DNA from: Anomaloglossus baeobatrachus
Taxonomy: Eukaryota > Chordata > Amphibia > Anura > Aromobatidae
Length of the DNA: 64,000 nucleotides
Assembly: GCF_048569485.1 (NCBI RefSeq)
Contig: NC_134361.1
Span: forward strand, 174,837,336 to 174,901,335
Direction: 5' to 3'
The notes under the pieces were generated by a model. That model searched no databases. It had not been told where the DNA came from and saw only the letters and a program-made list of their open reading frames with translations. This document shows positions 34,563-46,779 of this stretch, piece by piece. Both the position numbers and the translations under genes were made by a program. Numbering within the stretch: the first letter of the stretch is position 1; each line of letters starts with the position of its first letter.

Positions 34563-35347
34563 TGTTAGGGCCAGGTGGACGGGCGGACCCAGGAGGTGGA
34601 TCCACTGGGCCGAACACCTTACTGAAGGCAAGGGGTCCGGTAGCCGGAGCACTACGGGTAGCAGGACAGTCCGTGCAAAAGAGTGGAATGGAGAGGTCCC
34701 TGGGACCACGGAGTCACTGATGGTAGTCCGGGTGACGGAGCTCAGGTTCGGAGGCCGAGATGTTGTCAGGCAGAGTCCGGAACCGATGGAGCGAGAGGAC
34801 GGGTCACCACAGGGATCAGAGATGGTACGGACTGACGGGATGGCAGATAGTCAGCGTTCGGGGTTCGGGAATCGGCAGGACCGGATGGCGAGGCAGGAGC
34901 GGCTCTAGAAGAGAGATAGGTAAGTATGGCACAGAGACACAAGGAGACCTGACTCCTAGCTTAGGAAACACGAAGAACAGGCCCCGCCCACTTGGACATT
35001 AAACCCCTTTATACCCTGTACCTGTGTGTTCAATATCCTGTCTGTGGACGCTGGCCCTTTAAGAAAGGGTCAATGACCGCGCGCGCGCCCTAATGCGCAT
35101 GCGCTAGGCCCGGGTGCCAGAAGCCAGGGCAGGGAGCGGCGAACAGGAGGCAGGGGAGCCGGGCTGGAGCGAAGCTGCCGGCGGATGCTGGGAGCGGGGA
35201 CCGGGACGCCTGGGGATCATAGGTGAGGAGGCCTGGAGGCTGTGGAGCGGGGGACGCCGGACAGAGGAGCCGGGGAGCGAGCCAGGGAAGCCGGGGAGCG
35301 TGGCAGGGGAGCCGGGGAGCTGGACAGGGGACCCGGGGAGCGTGACA
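34563..35347 (-). repeat. 5' LTR of chromovirus B
   Basis: 785 bp, same length and nearly the same sequence as 29574-30358. It holds the promoter for minus-strand transcription of element B. Confidence 0.93.
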
Positions 35348-36097
35348 CCATAGTACAATGGCAGATAATAAGAGAAAGCTAACAGCTACATGTACATCAG
35401 TATAGTTATCTATCTGTATAGTAGCAGCTAGGATTTATAGATATTTACATAGAAGCAGTATACATATAAGTCAGTCAGCTATCACCAAAGTAACATTGCA
35501 TCCCATTGCATCATCAAGAGATCATATCATAATATGGTAGGAGTTATAATAGCAGCGATAGATGTAAAAAAGTTGAAGCTACATGCTTTGAAGGAGAGAA
35601 GCCGCTGCAAGGAAATACCGATAACCCACCTAAGAGCCACCTGACTATACACGCTGCCCTGCACCTCGACTTCTGCACTTCTGATCTCTCACTAACTACA
35701 TTGATCATGCAGTTGAGACCCTTACATATATGTAATCCTGACACGTACTGCTGCCCTGTTTTTTGTGCTTGTGTGCATTGTTTTTAAAATTCACTTTTTG
35801 CACTTTATTGTGTGTTCCTATGTCGCATTGTCCTATAAATAAAATATATTTTGTATTTTTTGCAAATCTCTTTGGCACATAGCCTTTATTTCTAAACATA
35901 TTGACTATATAAACAGAGTCAGTTTAAGTATATCTATTTCAGATATATCTCTAGCAGGAAATAGAAGCCCGGGGAAGCGTTAAATAGTTACATCTTCCGG
36001 GTGATAGGGCAGACTGAATTATAGCATTTGAAACACATGTTGGCTGAAAGGCAATAAACACAAACAAATTGTTCAGAACCAGGACAGCAGCTGAATC

Positions 36098-36172
36098 TGA
36101 CTGTGGCTCAGTAGGGAGGGAAATGGTCTACAGCACAGGAGGCTGCCGGATCAAATATGAGGCATGCCAATT
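36098..36172 (+). other. tRNA-like sequence (tRNA pseudogene or SINE head)
   Basis: TGGCTCAGTAGG at 36104-36115 matches the tRNA A-box, and GGATCAAATAT at 36148-36158 is an imperfect B-box. The spacing of 44 bp is right for a tRNA. The flanks do not form a clean acceptor stem, so this is not called a functional tRNA gene. It could be the head of a tRNA-derived SINE. Confidence 0.35.
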
Positions 36173-36194
36173 TTATTAATTTGGTTTATATATA

Positions 36195-37240
36195 CGAGGG
36201 GCTGCTGATAAGTCTTTGGCTTGTGATCTTTTTTTGTTTCTATGGTAACGAATGTTACATCAAATGAAAGCCTTATCTGTCTAATATATGATTTCAAAAT
36301 TGTTTGTTGCTTATGGCAACAGTGTTCTACGCATGCGGGAAAACAAAATGGCGGAGTCTAATGCGATATTCACAGCAACTGAGAGCAGAGGAGGGATAAA
36401 ATTCTCGTTTCTACAAGGAAAGTCCGCAAAGAATATTCATGGTGACATGTCGCAGACATTGGGGGATCAATGCCCTTCATATTCACAGTTAAGAGCTGGG
36501 TTGTCAAATTTAAATTGGGCCACTTCAGCACCAATGATGAACGTCTTGGACGACTGAAAGTGGTTGTTGTTCCTGAGATCGTCGATGCTGTGCACAACCT
36601 CATACTGGAGAATCCACGAATTTCAGCTAAAGCAATAGCAGACATCATGGGGATTTCCCGTGAATGTGTTTGTGTCATTATCCATGAACATTGGGACATG
36701 AGGAAGCTATCTGCAAAGTGGGTCCCCAAATGTTTGACAACAGATCAGAGAAGCAGCGAGTGAAAACTTCCCTGTCCATTTATTAGCGTTTCCAGACTGA
36801 TAAGAACTTCCTGGATCGTCAGGTCACTATGGATGAGACCTGAATTTATTTGTATGACCCTCAAAACAAGGAGCAGTCAAAAGAGTGGGGGCACAGTGGT
36901 TCTCCTCGTCCAAAGAAGTTCAGTGTGCAAAAATCAGCCACTAAGGTGATGGCGTTTGTGTTCTGGTATGTTCATGCTGCTAGTGGACTACCTTCAAAAA
37001 GGTTCCACCATCAATGCAAGGTATTACATTAAACTTTTGGACCAATTGAAGGCAGTTCTAAAGGCCAAAAAGCACAGCAAGCTGTCCAAAGGAATCTAGT
37101 TCCTGCAAGACTACGCCTCTGCTCCCACTGCACAAGCGGCAAAACTGGCAGAGCTGGGCTTCCAGCTGTTTGACCACCCACCTTATTCACCAGATATAGC
37201 TCCCTCCGACTATCATCTGTTTTAAAATCTGAAGGACCAC
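36195..37240 (+). pseudogene. mariner transposon with broken transposase
   Basis: The element starts CGAGGGGCTGCTGATAAGTC after a TA. The transposase ATG is at 36349 (MAESNAIF). Recognisable parts are GKSAKNIHGDMSQTLGDQCP (N-terminal helix-turn-helix), PEIVDAVHNLILENPRISA, VTMDET (first catalytic Asp), SGSPRPKKFSVQ, LQDYASA (second Asp) and DHPPYSPDIAPSDYHLF (third Asp, D34D type). A frameshift near 36490 and stop codons (for example after VTMDET at ~36842, replacing Trp) break it. The 3' end and right terminal repeat are missing; the copy ends at a TA microsatellite near 37240. Confidence 0.88.
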
Positions 37241-37369
37241 ATATATATATATATACAGAGAGAGACACAGACACACACACACAGTCATTACCAAAAGTGT
37301 TAGCACCCTTAAAGTTGCTCCTGAAAAGAAGCATTTCCCTCAGAAAATTAATAATACACCACCTTTATT

Positions 37370-37692
37370 GCCCCTCTCCAAAATACACCCCCTACACCGC
37401 CCCTCTCTATAATATCTCTCCCACACTGCCCTTTGTATAATATCTCTTACACACACTGCCTCTCTGTATAATATACCCCACACACTACTCCTCTGTATAA
37501 TATTTCCCCACACACTGCCCCTCTGTATATTATCCCACACACACACTGCTACTCTGTATAATATCCAACCCCACACACACTGCCCCTCTGTATAATATCC
37601 CCCCACACACACTGCTCCTCTGTATAATATCCTCACACACTACCCCTCTCTATAATATCCCCCCCACCACACACTGCTCCTTTGTATAATAT

Positions 37693-37736
<44 letters not shown>

Positions 37737-38335
37737 CTCTCTGTGTAATATTTCTGTATGAAAATCACCGCACTCTTCAAAGCATTGTGCACAGACAGAA
37801 CAGCTGGGACAGACGCGGGAGCGCCCCTGCATCAAGTTACAAGAGCAACTTTATGAAAAAGACCTATACAAGTTGAAACGTCCCTTGTGTCGCCTTTTTC
37901 CCTGTACCTTCACCTTTCCATCAACTGTCTGTTTAAATTAAAAGCACATTTGCATAAAACGCTTTGAAGAGTGTGGTGATTTTCATATATAAATACTACT
38001 GGGGATCTCGTATCCCATCTACCGGCACCTACTCATCTGGCAGAGTGCATACTAATTATCTCCAGTATCTCTGTATAATATACCCACACACACTGCTCCT
38101 GTGTATAATATCTTCCCCCATAGTGAAACTTTGTATATCTCTCCCACACACTGCTCCTTTGTATAATATCTCTACACCCCATTGCTCATCTGTATAATAT
38201 CCCCTCACACACACTGCCCCTCTGTATACTGTCCCCCACACAAGCTGCCCCTCTTTATATATATCCTCCAACACACACTGCTCCTTTGTATATCGTCATA
38301 CACACAATGCTTCTCTGTATAATATCCTCTCGGTA
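37370..38335. repeat. Diverged ~33-38 bp tandem repeat in two blocks
   Basis: Units built on CCCCTCTGTATAATATCCCC followed by ACACACACTGCT occur at 37370-37760 and 38070-38335. Between them (37740-38065) is non-repeat sequence holding an inverted pair, ACTCTTCAAAGCATT-like near 37770 and its complement near 37965. A (CA)n run lies at 37693-37732. Confidence 0.8.
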
Positions 38336-39184
38336 TATATGTCCCCCTCCTGGTCCCATACTGGTATATATGTCCCCATCCTGGTTTATTTGTGCCCTTC
38401 CTAGCATACATGTCATTCTACTGGTATATATGTCCCCATCCTGGGCCTCTCCTGGTATGTACATTCCCCTCCTTGGATCGGTCCCCTTCTTGGTATATAT
38501 GTCATCCTCCTAGTATATATGGCCCCCAAAAAAACATTTTACTCACCCTCCCCCTACCCCCACGTCCTACGGTGTCCTCTCTGAGCGGCGATGTGTGTCA
38601 GCTGGATGTGTGCTTTCTGATGTGCATCCAGCTGAAGCAAGGTAGGGGTTGAGGTCAGCGGAACCCCTCACCACCCTCGGTGATCGTCTTCAGCTCGCAG
38701 AGCGCTTACCTGTTCCAGCCAGCTGCCGTCCGCCTCCTCGCCACCTCCGCCAGTATGTTAGCTGCAGCAGTGTGGTGAGGTCATAAAGTGATGACCTCAT
38801 CACACTGCTGTGCGCTCTATCTCTTGGGGTCTTCAATTTTTTCCTTTTAAGTTTTATTGTGCTCATCATTTTGTGCTGGAGAAAAATAATAAAATCAGAG
38901 TTACTCATTTTCACCTGGTCCAGTGATGTCTCTCTGCTGCTGCTCCATCTATATTTACAGGCTGCCATGATAATGTCACACGTGACCACTTTAGCTAATC
39001 ACAGGCTCTGCAACTGATGCCATCTACTTTGGCATGATGGCTGAGTTCAGTGATTGGCTCCAGCAGTCACGTCTTTTAGTCATGACATCACGGCAGTAAA
39101 CATAGACCATAGCAGCAGCAAAGAGGAATTGCTGGTTCTGAGGAGAAGTTACCCTGAATGTATTATTTTTCTGTAGCATAAGAC
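38336..39184. other. Non-coding, with a short TGGTATATATGTCCCC repeat
   Basis: At 38336-38520 a ~22-30 bp phrase, TGGTATATATGTCCCC, recurs about six times. From 38521 to 39184 I see no gene and no clear element. Confidence 0.45.
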
Positions 39185-39749
39185 TAAAGGCTGCTTTACA
39201 CCAGACAATCTATCGTGCGATAGATCGTCGGGGTCACGGTTTTTGTGACGCACATCCGGCATCGCTGACGATGCCGGCCTGTGTGACACCTCCTAGCGAC
39301 GCAGTATCGCTCACAAATCGTGAGTCGTGTACTGCTCGCTAGGTTCCATAATATCGTTTAATTTAGTTGTTCATCGTTTCCGGGGTAGCATACGTCGCTC
39401 CGTGTGACACCCCGGGAACGATGAACAGCAGCTCACCTGCGTCACGTGGCCGCCTCCGGCTATGTGAAGGAAGGAGGTGGGCGGGATGTTTACGTCCCGC
39501 TCATCTCCGCCCCTCCGCTTCCATTGGCCGTCGGCCGTGTGACGTCGCTGTAACGCCAAACGTCCCTCCCACTCCAGGAAGTTGTCGTTCGCCGCCCACA
39601 GCGAGGTTGCACGAGAGGTATGTGTGACGGGGGTTACTGACTTTGTGCGACACGGGCAGCGATTTGCCCGTGACGCCAAAAGGACGGGGGGCGGGTACAA
39701 TCGATTGTGAAATCGCTCAATCGGTCGTACCATGTAAAGCAGCCTTTAG
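39185..39749. mobile_element. MITE, AAAGGCTGCTTTACAC family, copy 2
   Basis: About 565 bp between CTAAAGGCTGCTTTACAC and its inverted copy GTAAAGCAGCCTTTAG. The interior matches copy 1 (GCGGGATGTTTACGTCCCGC, CGATTTGCCCGTGACGCC). No transposase. Confidence 0.85.
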
Positions 39750-39779
39750 AGCTTAAAAAAATTACAACAGAATATATAT

Positions 39780-39942
39780 ACAGTATATATACACACAGGC
39801 ACATAGACATACAGTATACTGTATTCACACATGCATAAGGACATATACAAAATATACACCGAGGCACATATAGATATATACTATATATACACAGACACAT
39901 GCACATATATACAGGAACATACACAGACACATATACTATATA

Positions 39943-39991
<49 letters not shown>

Positions 39992-40169
39992 GGCACATAG
40001 ACATACAGTATACTGTATTCACACATGCATAAGGACATATACAAAATATACACCGAGGCACATACAGATATATACTATATATACACAGACACATGCACAT
40101 ATATACAGGAACATACACAGACACATATACTATATAGTATATATATATATATATATATATATAAATATA

Positions 40170-40210
<41 letters not shown>
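39780..40210. repeat. ~205 bp tandem duplication with (TA)n tracts
   Basis: A ~165 bp segment containing GCACATAGACATACAGTATA and ending in a TATATA tract occurs twice (39795-39986 and 39990-40210). The dinucleotide tracts may be unreliable in assembly. Confidence 0.85.
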
Positions 40211-40211
<1 letters not shown>

Positions 40212-40389
40212 GGCACATTTACCATTTATGCACAGAGATCATATACTGTATACACACAGGCATATACACATCATATATGCATTCACATACACACATATAC
40301 TATATATACACAGACAAGCAAATTTATATACAGTACAAGCAACATAGGTATTTATAAACAAACAGACAGATCCAACAAGTATATACTCA

Positions 40390-40567
40390 CCTCTGTTTCT
40401 TGCTGATGACCCATGGAGTCTGTCCTGCGCTTCCTCTCCTGCTGTGGATGTGGAGCTGTGCGGCCTCCATCTTCCTGCTGCCCCTCAGCTCTGCCCTCCA
40501 TGCCCGCAGGAATCATCTCCTTTTTGGCTGTGGCCTCCATCCTCTCCTGAGTGGTGAATGCTGACAT
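40390..40567 (-). other. Weak candidate coding exon
   Basis: A minus-strand frame starts MSAFTTQERMEATAKKEMIP and runs about 59 codons, rich in Glu, Arg and Gln, up to a donor-like CAGAG/GTGAGT at ~40390. No family is recognised and no following exon is visible in this window. The start lies beside an inverted pair of GAATGCTGA-type strings, so it may be part of a dispersed repeat. Confidence 0.2.
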
Positions 40568-41642
40568 CTTCTCCGCGCTATCAAACTGGTGAATGCCTTC
40601 CGGGGCACATCAGCATTCACCAGTTTCCTGGTGACTCAGTTGGACCCTGGAAATATATAAAATGTATTGCAGTTTCTGGCCCTCCTCTAGTTGTCCAGTG
40701 CAGTTGCAGCACATGGCTAGTTTGCACGCGATGTCTGTGAACGGTTATCCTGCGGTTATAACTTAGCGGTATGTTGTAGTGGCTGAAGCGACATCGGCGG
40801 AGGGCCTCTCTACTGCGGCTGTGACTGAGACCCGGTGAAGAGGGAGGCCCCGCCGGCCAGGGCTTAACAAAGCTAAGTAATTACCCCTGGCCCTGCCTGG
40901 GCCCCCATCTTCACGGCCGTATACCAGTCATGGTTGTAATGCCCTGATAGCGGCCCTGCCTGAAAATAGTAGTCAACTAGTGATTGGTCATCTAGTGCCA
41001 GCCGTAGAATAATTCTTCATACAGTATCTTGCGGTGAACAAGCCTTTGTCGAGCAGCCGACGTGCCCTCCCTTCTAGGTGTTTTCCTAGTCGAGTTTTGT
41101 CAACCACACAATGCTAGGTGGACATAGTCTAATTTTAATATTTTCTTAATTAAGTTTGATTAATTGTTTGTGGTTACAAATATTTACTTGATGTTTGTTT
41201 ATTATGCAACACTTTATTGTTGTTAAATCTGGTTATGCTTAATAAAACATTGCAAATTATTTTCTCAATGTTTGGTTGTCTTAATAGGAATTTATCAGTA
41301 GGATGAAGCCTTCTAAGTTGTCTATATGGGAATGCAGGTCATAGAAGAAAATGATACATTGATCTCTGTGATCCGATGTCTTATTCCTGAGAAATTTACT
41401 TTTCTCTAATATGTAAATGAGCTGTTAAGATCTATTGTACATCTATATAAACCAGCCAGTGCAAGCGAGGTGCTGAGCGTGCGAGGTGCTGAACTGAAGT
41501 AAAGTGCTGAATTTAAGATAAGTGCATAGTTTCAACACAATTACATAGTTTGACACAAGAACATAGTTTGAATTTATCCTTATACGTTTTCCATTGTTTT
41601 TTTTTTCTCTTTGTTTTACTACTTTAACGTTTATCCCCATTT
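40568..41642. other. Non-coding, nothing recognised
   Basis: AT-rich in the second half (41100-41640). I find no gene, RNA or element boundary. Confidence 0.4.
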
Positions 41643-41970
41643 AAAGGACTGGCACATGACTTATTTCTTCCAAAGACAGTACTAAGGACCAGGGGGCACT
41701 CACTGCGAGTGGAAGAAAAGCGATTCCAACAGCTAAATAGGAAAGGGTTCTTTACAGTTAGAGCAGTCAGACTGTGGAATGCCCTACCACAAGAGGTAGT
41801 AATGGCAGATACTATAACAGCTTTTAAAAAAGGGCTGGATGATTTCCTCAGTACACAAAACATTGTTGGTTATAAATGACTTAGTGACTAAATGTAGAAC
41901 TGGTGGAGGAAGGTTGAACTAGATGGACCTAGGTCTTTTTTCAACCTAAGTAACTATGTAACTATGTAAC
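41643..41970 (+). pseudogene. 3' end of a CR1/L2-type LINE
   Basis: The plus-strand frame up to the stop at 41877-41879 reads as the C-terminal tail of a LINE reverse transcriptase: FFTVRAVRLWNALPQEVV followed by AFKKGLDDFL. After the stop come a short 3' UTR (GGTTGAACTAGATGGACCTA) and a short tail repeat of the TAACTATG kind, as in CR1/L2-like elements. Everything upstream of this tail is missing, so it is a severely 5'-truncated copy. Confidence 0.75.
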
Positions 41971-42507
41971 ACTGATCCACATGAAAATCTGCTCCAAGCA
42001 GTGTATGTCAGGTGTGCATTAAAATACATCCACAGGTGTGTCTCTGATTAACTCAGATGTTGCCAATAAACCTATCAGAAGCTTCCAAAGCCATGACATC
42101 ATCATTTGGGCTGTCCCGTATTGTTTAAAGGGATAGTATGTAAACTTTTGCCTGCAGAAAGTAATAAAAATGCCTTAAAACATTCTCTCTCTCTCATTAT
42201 TCTAGCATTTGGTTAATATAAATCGTTTTGGTTCCTAATTGACCTAAAATGGGAAAGGTTTATTTGTTTATTTTATGTCAGATACTGAGAAAAACATGCA
42301 GATGTGTCTTTATAGAGAGCGGAGGGAAAAACCTCCAGATGTGTCTTTTTGGATAGTGGATGGAAACTTCTGGTTTCAACTGTAACTTCAATGGGTGATT
42401 ACTGAAGAACAAGAATAGGGGTTTCTTCAAAAAAGGTATCAATTTAATCTGCGTTAAAGGGAATTGGTCAGTAGGTTCAACCGCCCTAACCCGTCTATAT
42501 GGGTATA

Positions 42508-43406
42508 CAGTGTGTCCACCCATATCCTGTCCACCGCCATTAACTTGAGAACGGCGGCAGCTATAGGCATAGAAGTGGTGTCTAGGTATAGTAAAGTAGC
42601 CAATACAATGAAACCATCTATAGCGCCACCTGGTGGAAAACCACGGAGTTAGCATTTTTATCTCGAAAACGGAACGAGATAGAGAAAAAAAGTGAATTAC
42701 AAAGTTGTAGGGCATCATCAATTCAATACGAATCAACACCTTGCATACAGAAATGCTATGATTAGAATGTGTAAAACTCAAAATGCTGCAGACGTGAAGC
42801 GATACCTCATGGAGACCTTCCTACAAGTCATTGGGTATGGTGGCTGCGTGGAGTGGCCTCCACACTCACCTGACCTTACCCCATTGGACTTCTTTCTGTG
42901 AGGTCACATCAAACAGCAGGTGTATGCGACCCCTCCACCAATATTGCAGGACCTACGACGCCAGATAACAGATGCTTGTGCAAACGTGTCACCTACCATA
43001 TTGCACAACGTGAAGTAAGATACAGTATGCTGTCCAGAGTCCAGATGTGCATTGCAGCTGACGGTGGCCACTTTGAGCATCAAAGTTAAATGAGCGCCAT
43101 ATGCGTCACCAGCATTCAATGTTTTGGGGGGGGTCATGGGTTTCATATCATAGCATTTCTGTATGCAAGGTGTCGATTCGTATTGAATTGATGATGCCCT
43201 ACAAATTTTTAATTCACTTTTTTCTCTATCTCGTTCCGTTTTCAAGATAAAAATGCTAACTCCATTGTTTTCCACCAGGTGGCGCTATAGGTGGTTTCAT
43301 GGCATAGCGCATGGCTACTTTACTATACCTAGACACCACTTCTATGCCTATAGCTGCCGCTGTTCTCAAGGTAATGGCGGTGGACAGGATATGGGTGGAC
43401 ACACTG
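42508..43406 (+). mobile_element. IS630/Tc1/mariner-type element with ~260 bp inverted repeats
   Basis: The element is flanked by TA (42506-42507, 43407-43408) and starts CAGTGTGTCCACCCATATCC; the right end is its reverse complement. The inverted repeats extend about 260 bp. Between them (about 42770-43090) is a transposase C-terminal fragment on the plus strand with VEWPPHSPDLTPLDFFL and ILQDLRRQITDACANV. The catalytic N-terminal part is missing and stops are present (one directly after DFFL, where Trp is usual). It is an internally deleted, non-autonomous copy. Confidence 0.85.
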
Positions 43407-44089
43407 TATAGGTCATAGTAAGCTGATTAAAATGACACCTTGATATCTGTGATCTGATGTCTTGTTCCAGAGAAATCCAGGTTTTTCTTAAATGAGCTGT
43501 TAAGATCTATGGGCCGGACACTGATCTGTATGAGAATATTGTTAATGGAAGGTTCGTTACCAGTGTGAGTTTCCTATGACCTGTGTGCCTGTGCCAATAT
43601 AGACGGCTTAGGAGGGTTGAACCAAATGACATATTCCCTTTATAGCGCCATTATAGCCATTCCTTTAATTTCTAATCCAAAATCCTGTTGACAGGTCAGT
43701 AATATACCCCCCACCCCAAACCATATCCATATATATGCACATGCAAGTCTTTGAAATCTAAATCCATCTACACCTTTATATCATCTATCTGTTATTTACA
43801 GGATACACCAAATTCCCACTGTTATGCAACCTGCACCCCTGGAGGACACAGGCAGAAGAGGGCCCCTGTGCAAGAACTATATATGGGCCCTTTGCAGACC
43901 AAAAGTTAATCAAAATGTACAATTTTACCTGCTTTGGGGGTAGTAATGGGCCCGCTGACCTCTTGAGCCCCTGTGCGGCCACACAGACTGCACCAATGAT
44001 ATGTCCACCACTGAGCTGGACACTGACTACTTTGCATTGTATAAAAGTGTAATTTTGTCAGTGTTGTCAGGTGAAACGATATAAGAAAT
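43407..44089. other. Non-coding, nothing recognised
   Basis: No gene. A GGGCCC-containing block at 43840-43990 looks like an old dispersed repeat of unknown type. Confidence 0.35.
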
Positions 44090-44091
44090 TA

Positions 44092-44836
44092 CAGTGTGGA
44101 AACAAAGTATTTAGTCAGCCACCAATTGTGCAAGTTCTCCCACTTGAAAAGATGAGAGGGGCCTGTAATTGAAAGGTAGCCTTTGTTACTGTCGTCCCAG
44201 CTCTATGCAGGTCATTCACTAGATCCCCCCATGTGGTTCTGGGATTTTTGGTCACCGTTCTTGTGATCATTTTGACATCACAGGGTGAGATCTTGCGTGG
44301 AGCCCCAGATCAAGGGAGATTATCAGTATTATACAGTCTTATACAGTATGTCTTCCATTTTCTTATTATTGCTCCACAGTTGATTTCATCACACCAAGCT
44401 GCTTGCCTATTGCAGATTCAGTCTTCCCAGCCTGCTGCAGGGCTACAATTTTGTTTCTGGTGCCCTTCGACAGCTCTTTGGTCTTCACCATAGTGGAGAT
44501 TGGAGTGTGACTGAGGTTGTGGACAGGTGTCTTTTACATTGATAACAAGTTCAAACAGGTGCCATTACTTGAGTGGAGGACAGAGGAGCCTGAAGAAGTT
44601 ACAGGTCTGTGAGAGCCAGAAATCTTCCATGTTTTTAGATGACTAAATACTTATTTTACACCATAATTTGCAAAACATTTTTTGCCAAATCAAACGCGTT
44701 GATTTTCTGCATTTGTTTTCTCATTTTGACTCCCATAGTTGTTGTCACCTATGATGTCAATTACAGGCAAATCTCATCTTTTTAATGGGAGAACTTGTAC
44801 AATTGGTGTCTGACTAAATACTTTTTTTCCCCACTG
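44092..44836 (-). mobile_element. Internally deleted Tc1-like element
   Basis: TA-flanked (44090-44091, 44837-44838) with inverted ends CAGTGTGGAAACAAAGTATT and AATACTTTTTTTCCCCACTG. The minus strand retains transposase pieces: MVKTKELSKGTRNKIVALQQ from the ATG at 44491, and a [20 protein letters not shown]-like segment near 44230. The catalytic domain has been deleted, so the copy is non-autonomous. Confidence 0.85.
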
Positions 44837-45113
44837 TATTTACAGAAATGTCAGGAGTGTACAGTCGTGCCACCTGCAGAAATAAGTAGGTGAACAAGTT
44901 TGCAGGTAGCGCCTCAGTATTACTGCAAACCCATGTGCCTATTGGTGGCCGCAGGTGCTCAAGATTGACAGCTGCACTCTACAGCCGCACAGTGGGATCG
45001 CAGCCTAATGACAATCATGATCAATAGATAGAAGTCGGCCAAGCCGCTGATTGTAATCTGTAATGTGTATGGTGGCCTCACATCTCTCCCAGGACAGACA
45101 TTGTTAAAGTAGA

Positions 45114-45501
45114 TCTGTTAGCAGGTTTTTTCTATATGATCTGATAGCAGGAAACCATAGGGCAGGAGAGCGTGACTTCAGCCATGTATTACTTAGCGGG
45201 CTGCAAAGACTCCTGGGCTCTGTATAACCTGGCCTACTCCCCTGACAGCTTCCTTTGTACGCTGTGCATTGTCTGCGAACTGCCAACCAGTGATGGGGGC
45301 AAAGTTATACAGATTACCCTGACTGCTGTGCTCATGAGACCTAGTCCTGCAGTGATAATCTCCTGCTGATAAAGCACTGATTGCATTGAAACTACAATGC
45401 ACAGTCTAATAAGCAACACATCCCTGGAATCAGTGTTTCATGCCCTATATATATTACTCTCAGTTTAAACAGCATAAACCTGCTGAGAGATTCCCTATAA
45501 A
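45114..45501. mobile_element. T2/Kolobok-like MITE, copy 1
   Basis: Begins TTAAAGTAGATCTGTTAGCA and ends with the inverted form AACCTGCTGAGAGATTCCCT, next to a degraded TTAA. Terminal TTAAAG and a TTAA target site are the hallmarks of the frog T2 MITE group. It shares interior sequence (GTGATAATCTCCTGCTGA, ACTACAATGCACAG) with 60490-62520. No coding capacity. Confidence 0.75.
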
Positions 45502-45701
45502 AGAGGTAGGGACTATGTTATTGGCATCCAATGGCCTAATCATTTGATCTGTGGTCGCATAAGTTGCCGGGGGGCAATCCTGTGTGCAGCCTACTCCACT
45601 CCCCCCATCGATGACACAGGAACTATGGGGGAGTCAGGAGAAATAACCTGTTGGATAAATGATTGTTTGGCTGACAGCTAATGTGTATGGCCATCTCTAG
45701 T

Positions 45702-45785
45702 CCACATCTATCTATGCCTCTATCTATCTATCTATCTATCTATCTATCCATTCTATCTCTATCTATCTATCCATTCTATCTATCA

Positions 45786-45821
<36 letters not shown>

Positions 45822-45842
45822 GTCTATCTATCTATCTATCCC

Positions 45843-45884
<42 letters not shown>

Positions 45885-45906
45885 CATGTATCTATCTATC
45901 TATGCC

Positions 45907-45940
<34 letters not shown>

Positions 45941-45977
45941 CATTCTATCTCTATCTATCTATCCATTCTATCTATCA

Positions 45978-46008
<31 letters not shown>

Positions 46009-46033
46009 CATTCTATCTCTATCTATCTATCCC

Positions 46034-46079
<46 letters not shown>

Positions 46080-46080
46080 A

Positions 46081-46124
<44 letters not shown>

Positions 46125-46305
46125 GTCTATCTATCTATCTATCCCTCTATCTATCTATCTATCTATCTATCTATCCATGTATCTATCTATCTATGCCTCT
46201 ATCTATCTATCTATCTATCTATCCATTCTATCTCTATCTATCTATCCATTCTATCTATCAATCTATCTATCTATCTATCTATCTGTCTATCTATCTATCT
46301 ATCCC

Positions 46306-46378
<73 letters not shown>

Positions 46379-46425
46379 TTATCCATGTATCTATCTATGC
46401 CTCTATCTATCTATCTATCTATCCC

Positions 46426-46459
<34 letters not shown>

Positions 46460-46526
46460 CCTCTATCTATCTATCCCTCTATCTATCTATCTATCTATCT
46501 ATCCATTCTATCTATCTATCTATCCC

Positions 46527-46576
<50 letters not shown>

Positions 46577-46640
46577 CCTCTATCTATCTATCTATCCCTC
46601 TATCTCTCTCTCTCTCTATCTATCTCCATCCATCCCTCTC
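45702..46640. repeat. Long (CTAT)n microsatellite
   Basis: About 940 bp of CTAT with CCATT, CCCT and GCCT interruptions that recur at intervals, giving a higher-order pattern. Open frames of S-I-Y-L repeats in all plus frames are compositional. Confidence 0.95.
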
Positions 46641-46779
46641 CATGTATCTCCCTTTTTGGAGGGTAGCCCCTCAGGCTGGAGGGTGATGGACGCTTCCATG
46701 GCTGCAGATGACAGAGGACATGCTGTAGAGGAGGGTAATGTAAGAGGAAGTCAATTTCTGTCTTCAGCATGTGTCCGAT

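Larger units (their letters stand above)
29574..35347 (-). mobile_element. Chromovirus-type Ty3/gypsy retrotransposon B
   Basis: 5774 bp on the minus strand: 5' LTR 34563-35347, gag, pol with chromodomain, 3' LTR 29574-30358. Both LTRs are 785 bp and differ by about 1% by eye. A perfect 5 bp duplication, CCATA, flanks it (29569-29573, 35348-35352). It looks nearly whole, with perhaps one or two breaks, and so is young. Distinct from element A in LTR and gag sequence but the same group. Confidence 0.93.
29011..35948. repeat. Foldback structure bounded by 16 bp direct repeats
   Basis: TCTATTTCAGATATAT occurs at 29011-29026 and 35933-35948. Inside are inverted arms of ~256 bp (29104-29360 and 35676-35932), near-identical as reverse complements. 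Chromovirus B split the structure; without it the unit is about 1.15 kb. A 16 bp target duplication fits target-primed retrotransposition (LINE or Penelope-like) with an inverted copy. No protein motif is visible in it. Confidence 0.65.

Noticed and set aside
37840-37895. Further hammerhead-like string (GACCTATACAAGTTGAAACG)
   Set aside because: Only the GAAAC part fits. The first box, stem II and the cleavage triplet cannot be matched convincingly.
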